This document shows, in pieces, positions 61,040-64,000 of a stretch of DNA of 64,000 nt. The first letter of the stretch is position 1, and every line of letters starts with the position of its first letter. A model generated the notes under the pieces. The model made no database searches. It was given only the letters and a program-made list of their open reading frames with translations, and had not been told where the DNA came from. This stretch comes from Polydactylus sextarius (lineage: Eukaryota; Chordata; Actinopteri; Polynemidae): assembly GCA_016801845.1 (NCBI GenBank), contig CM028918.1:14435001-14499000 (forward strand), written 5' to 3'. The position numbers and the translations under genes are program-made.

Positions 61040-61195
61040 TTCTTTGTTAATGAGTGGTAATTTCTTTGTCGTTGATTTATGTATTTACACGATATCATTT
61101 ATGTTTTTATGGAAGCTCTTAGAGTGCATAGTGAAACTGAAGTTGAATTCCTTGCATGTGTGTGCATTAAAGCAAATTCTGATCCTGATTCTGAA
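61040..61195 (+). mobile_element. LINE 3' untranslated tail
   Basis: The segment ends GTTGAATTCCTTGCATGTG, TGCATTAAAGCAAATTCTGA and CCTGATTCTGA. Fish LINEs of the L2/jockey-like group end in ttccttgtatgtg, caataaagctgattctgattctga. Preceding sequence (CTTTTCTTTGTTAATGAGTG) fits the 3' UTR. No coding part remains, so this is a strongly 5'-truncated insertion. It could be the same family as the minus-strand fragment at 19150-20005. Confidence 0.55.
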
Positions 61196-62659
61196 GTTGA
61201 TCTGTAGGGTTTCACAATGGTTTAAAGATTTCACATTAGAGTTAAAGGAAATGAATAATTTTCACCCTTTTTTCTTAATTTTAATTGAGTAAAATAAGTA
61301 AAACTTATCAGCTTTTTTCGACCACCACTGAACTCCCATAAGGCACTTGTGACAAAGAAATGTAAATGTGCAGTTAAAATCTTAACTGTTCTCAAGCAGA
61401 AAACAACACTTTTTTACATTTATATTGAAATATCTGCAAACCAAAAGTAACAATCCTGTGAACAGAAAAGGATGTAATGTTTTTCTGCCCAAGTTTTATT
61501 ATTTCAATCATATGACAAAATATGTACAGGGTAGTTTGTGATCAATCATTTATTGCAGTAACATGGAAATGTAATTGATGCTCATGATTGTAGAAAAATG
61601 TTTTAAATATGGACGCTGAAAAGTGAAGAAAGGAGGCATGTTCTTGTGTGGCTTCCATAGTTCTCCTTGTTTGTAGTGAGTGATTTTAGCATATTAAAAT
61701 CTACTTGTAGCAAGGTGTTCAGCCTTGTATGAGGTAGTTTCCATTTCTTTGATTTTTTTCCCCCTTTTGCTCAGACTGTGCAGACTGTCTGTTTGATGGA
61801 TTGTCTCTATTCTCTCCTTTAGTTCCTCTGTCTACTCCAGACTGCATACTTCAGAAAATAATTGAAAATGCCTATTCCAGCTACACACATGCTGCATTTC
61901 CCACTTTCTTTTAGGGAGTACTTTCCTGCTTCCATTCACCTGCATCCTCACAACACGTCTTAGTCTTCTGGATCACTTTGTGCATTTCTGTCACCTACCT
62001 TTTTTATGTGCATGCCACACTCACTCAACCTCATTCCCAACAACAGCATCACTGGATGTTGAAAAGCAACAGCTAAAAAAAAAAAAAATCATGTTTTATC
62101 TCAGTATCCACTTTCTCTTGAAACCATAATATAAAGAAATCACCAACTAACACATGCTGACTGGCAATGGTGTGATTTTGACCCATTGCCACAAGATATG
62201 AAGTGGATGGAGTCTGTGCTTGTCCACTTGGCTTCAAATGGGACCCATTATTCACGAGTGTATGTTTTGAATGTGAAAGAATAAATCTGATGAAAAGCAT
62301 TGCAATATTTACAATAACACAAAATTCCAAGTGGAAACAGGCCTATAATCTGCCTTGCATTTCACTTCACTCAATCAGCCTGACATTGTGCCCATGTGAG
62401 CTGATTGCTGCTCTGGAGAGGAGGCTATTTTGCTTAGTGTTGCCCTAATCAGTAACAAGTGATGTATCCATTCAACCTACCACATGTTCATTAAAACTTA
62501 AATATTATTTTTCTATTTAGTTTTTCTTTTGTTATTCTTCTCATTTAGAATTCCCTACAGAGATATGACTGGACTTTATCCAACCAGTGCAAATAGTCTT
62601 CAGCAAACACAACAGTAGACCTAGTGCTGAACAAACTGGACAAATATAGTGAAAATAAA
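61196..62659. other. Non-coding stretch
   Basis: Nothing gene-like is supported. An A run lies at 62076-62088 and an 8-bp-stem hairpin (GGCAATGG/CCATTGCC) at 62163-62190. A strong acceptor-like site (ends 62548) is followed by only 16 open codons. Confidence 0.5.
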
Positions 62660-62790
62660 CTAGGGCAGACATTGTTTCCTGTAGTTGTGCTAAGCTAAGT
62701 TAGCCTACTGACTATACTTCACGTTTGATGGAAAGACATGAGAATATTGGTCAGTCTACTCATCAAACTCTCAGGCGTTGATGTCAATCT
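62660..62790 (+). repeat. Family D repeat, copy 2 (internal part)
   Basis: GTTTCCTGTAGTTGTGCTAA, GCTAAGTTAGCCTACTGACT, AAAGACATGAGAATATTGGT and CTACTCATCAAACTCTCAGG follow the order tgtttccagtctttatgctaagctaagctaac, acagacatgagagtggta, ttctcatctaactctcggc of a common fish repeat whose ends form the tiny element at 16566. Confidence 0.55.
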
Positions 62791-63635
62791 GAAAAATTGC
62801 TCAAATTGTTCAGAGTCTCTTGGATCTTATTAGTAATTTAACATTTTGGAAAAATGCCCCTTCACCAGTAAATTGCTATTGAACTAGTGATAGTGATGAA
62901 TTTAAAAGAGCATCAGTCAAACTAATGATGAAGATGTGGACAATGTGATGGAAAAATGGCATTCACATCCACTGTATGTATTCACTTTTATATCTGTGAG
63001 TATTGACAGATTGAAAATGATTGAACATGGTCCATGTTTTACTGTTGCACTGCTGCGATCATAGTTTATCTTTCCTTGTCAATTCTCGTGTCCCTCTGCC
63101 TCCTGGCTCATGTTCTGCTCATTTATTTTGATTTCTGAAATATTCAGTAAAAATCCATATCCATCTCCTCGGAATACAGGTAAGGAGGTGGAACAAGGAT
63201 TGGAAAAGATTATAGTTTGTCTCTGTCATCTATTTTTTCCCTTCTGTTGTCTCATTACTCATCCTCATCATTTTCCTCAGGAATCCCTTATATTTTTTTC
63301 ATTCATCTTCTATGTGTCACCTGCCACTTCCATCAGTCTTGATCTTTCTGCGGCATAATCTCATTTTTATCCCATTCTCTTTAGGCCCATTTTCATGTCT
63401 CTAAAGAAGTGGGATGTGTTGGATCTCAGATTCTGGTTGTAACTTTGTTTTTTTATTTGTTCCTCCATTGCTGACTTTTCTCAGTAATGTACTCATCTGA
63501 TACACTACATACTATACCTTTAACCAAGTTCTACATTTATGGGTAATGAGTTTTTTTCCCTGAGCAATACATCAAATAATCTGATACAGCTCCTTGCTAC
63601 ACTGCACTAACTTCTGTAAAAGATAATAGTGTTCA
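62791..63635. other. Non-coding stretch
   Basis: Nothing gene-like is supported. A donor-like ACAG/GTAAGG site at 63180 ends a short open segment from ATG 63110, listed among the rejected items. Confidence 0.45.
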
Positions 63636-63775
63636 TTAGTGAGCTTTAGAGGTGCTGGTAGTGGAGTTTTATCTTTTGGCAGAGCCAGACTAGCTGTTTC
63701 CCTGTTTCCCGTATCAATCCCCTCATCTAACAATCTGCAAGAAAAGCAACTAAGCGTACAACAGTTTAATTATTC
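63636..63775 (+). repeat. Family D repeat, copy 3 (internally deleted)
   Basis: AGTGAGCTTTAGAGGTGCTG, TTTGGCAGAGCCAGACTAGC and TGTTTCCCTGTTTCC are followed directly by CCTCATCTAACAATCTGCAA and GAAAAGCAACTAAGCGTA. In the full family a tatgctaagctaagctaac block and the following 60 bases separate these two halves, so this copy has lost its middle. Same orientation as the copy at 62660. Confidence 0.6.
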
Positions 63776-64000
63776 GTTTAAATTCTGGCTGATGAAGATT
63801 CTGTGTTTATTGATGGCGTTGTGGAATGAATTCAATTTTTGAGCGAGGAACAGGAGCAGTTTGAAGTTGTTTGTTTGTTGTTTGTTTTTTGTCTTTACCT
63901 GTAGCCCTTGACTCTGGATGGCGTATTTTATTTTTTATCTTTTGTCTATGTCTGAAAAACAGACATATAGTCTGGACAGTTGGTCCTGTTCTTGAGTGTC
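63776..64000. other. Non-coding end of window
   Basis: No gene or repeat recognised beyond a short TTTG-rich tract near 63870-63892. Confidence 0.5.

Noticed and set aside
63110..63180. Leader-like open segment ending in ACAG/GTAAGG
   Set aside because: It cannot be linked to a second exon before the window ends. Similar leader-like segments recur by chance here.
1..64000. CRISPR arrays, tRNA/rRNA genes, bacterial operons, viral genomes
   Set aside because: I found no spaced direct-repeat array, no cloverleaf outside the SINE head, no ribosomal RNA sequence and no run of adjacent long reading frames.

Overview
The window looks like gene-poor nuclear DNA from a ray-finned (teleost, probably percomorph) fish. 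The reasons are an AT-leaning sequence with very dense (CA/GT)n microsatellites, spliced-gene style signals rather than operons, and several interspersed repeats typical of fish: a Tc1-like transposon, two non-LTR retrotransposon (LINE) fragments plus one LINE 3' tail, a hAT-type transposase pseudogene, a tRNA-type SINE and several short inverted-repeat elements. No bacterial gene, rRNA, CRISPR or prophage feature is visible. Most long reading frames are chance frames through microsatellites or low-stop stretches, and many have only a GTG or TTG start.

Layout. 1-7,700: microsatellites, a pair of abutting interspersed repeats (1,058-1,545), a second copy of the first one (3,984-4,330), two short DNA-transposon copies (4,681-4,865; 5,319-5,599) and a LINE 3' end (7,130-7,655). 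7,700-19,100: mostly unremarkable, with two repeats in opposite orientation at 11,095-12,000 and a tiny inverted-terminal-repeat element at 16,566-16,702. 19,150-20,005: LINE ORF2 fragment on the minus strand. 20,000-40,000: mostly plain non-coding sequence, with a perfect 22-bp-arm hairpin (23,710-23,758), an interspersed repeat (30,720-30,930) and a long GT microsatellite (35,447-35,496). 40,010-40,620: dead Tc1-like transposase. 45,755-49,245: a MITE fragment, a strong minus-strand G-quadruplex motif, the hAT pseudogene, two long CA arrays and overlapping perfect palindromes.

The only protein-coding candidate outside mobile elements lies at 50,000-59,900 on the plus strand. A 171-bp open segment (56,427-56,597) has a polypyrimidine tract, AG acceptor and GT donor and is phase 0 at both ends. 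A second phase-0 segment (59,219-59,350) follows a strong acceptor and ends in a stop, with AATAAA signals downstream. A possible signal-peptide exon (50,037-50,189) lies upstream, also ending in phase 0. Together they would encode a secreted protein of about 151 residues with six cysteines after the signal peptide. I do not recognise the product, and this gene model is a hypothesis drawn from reading the sequence. Repeat family assignments rest on remembered family sequence patterns, not on a search.
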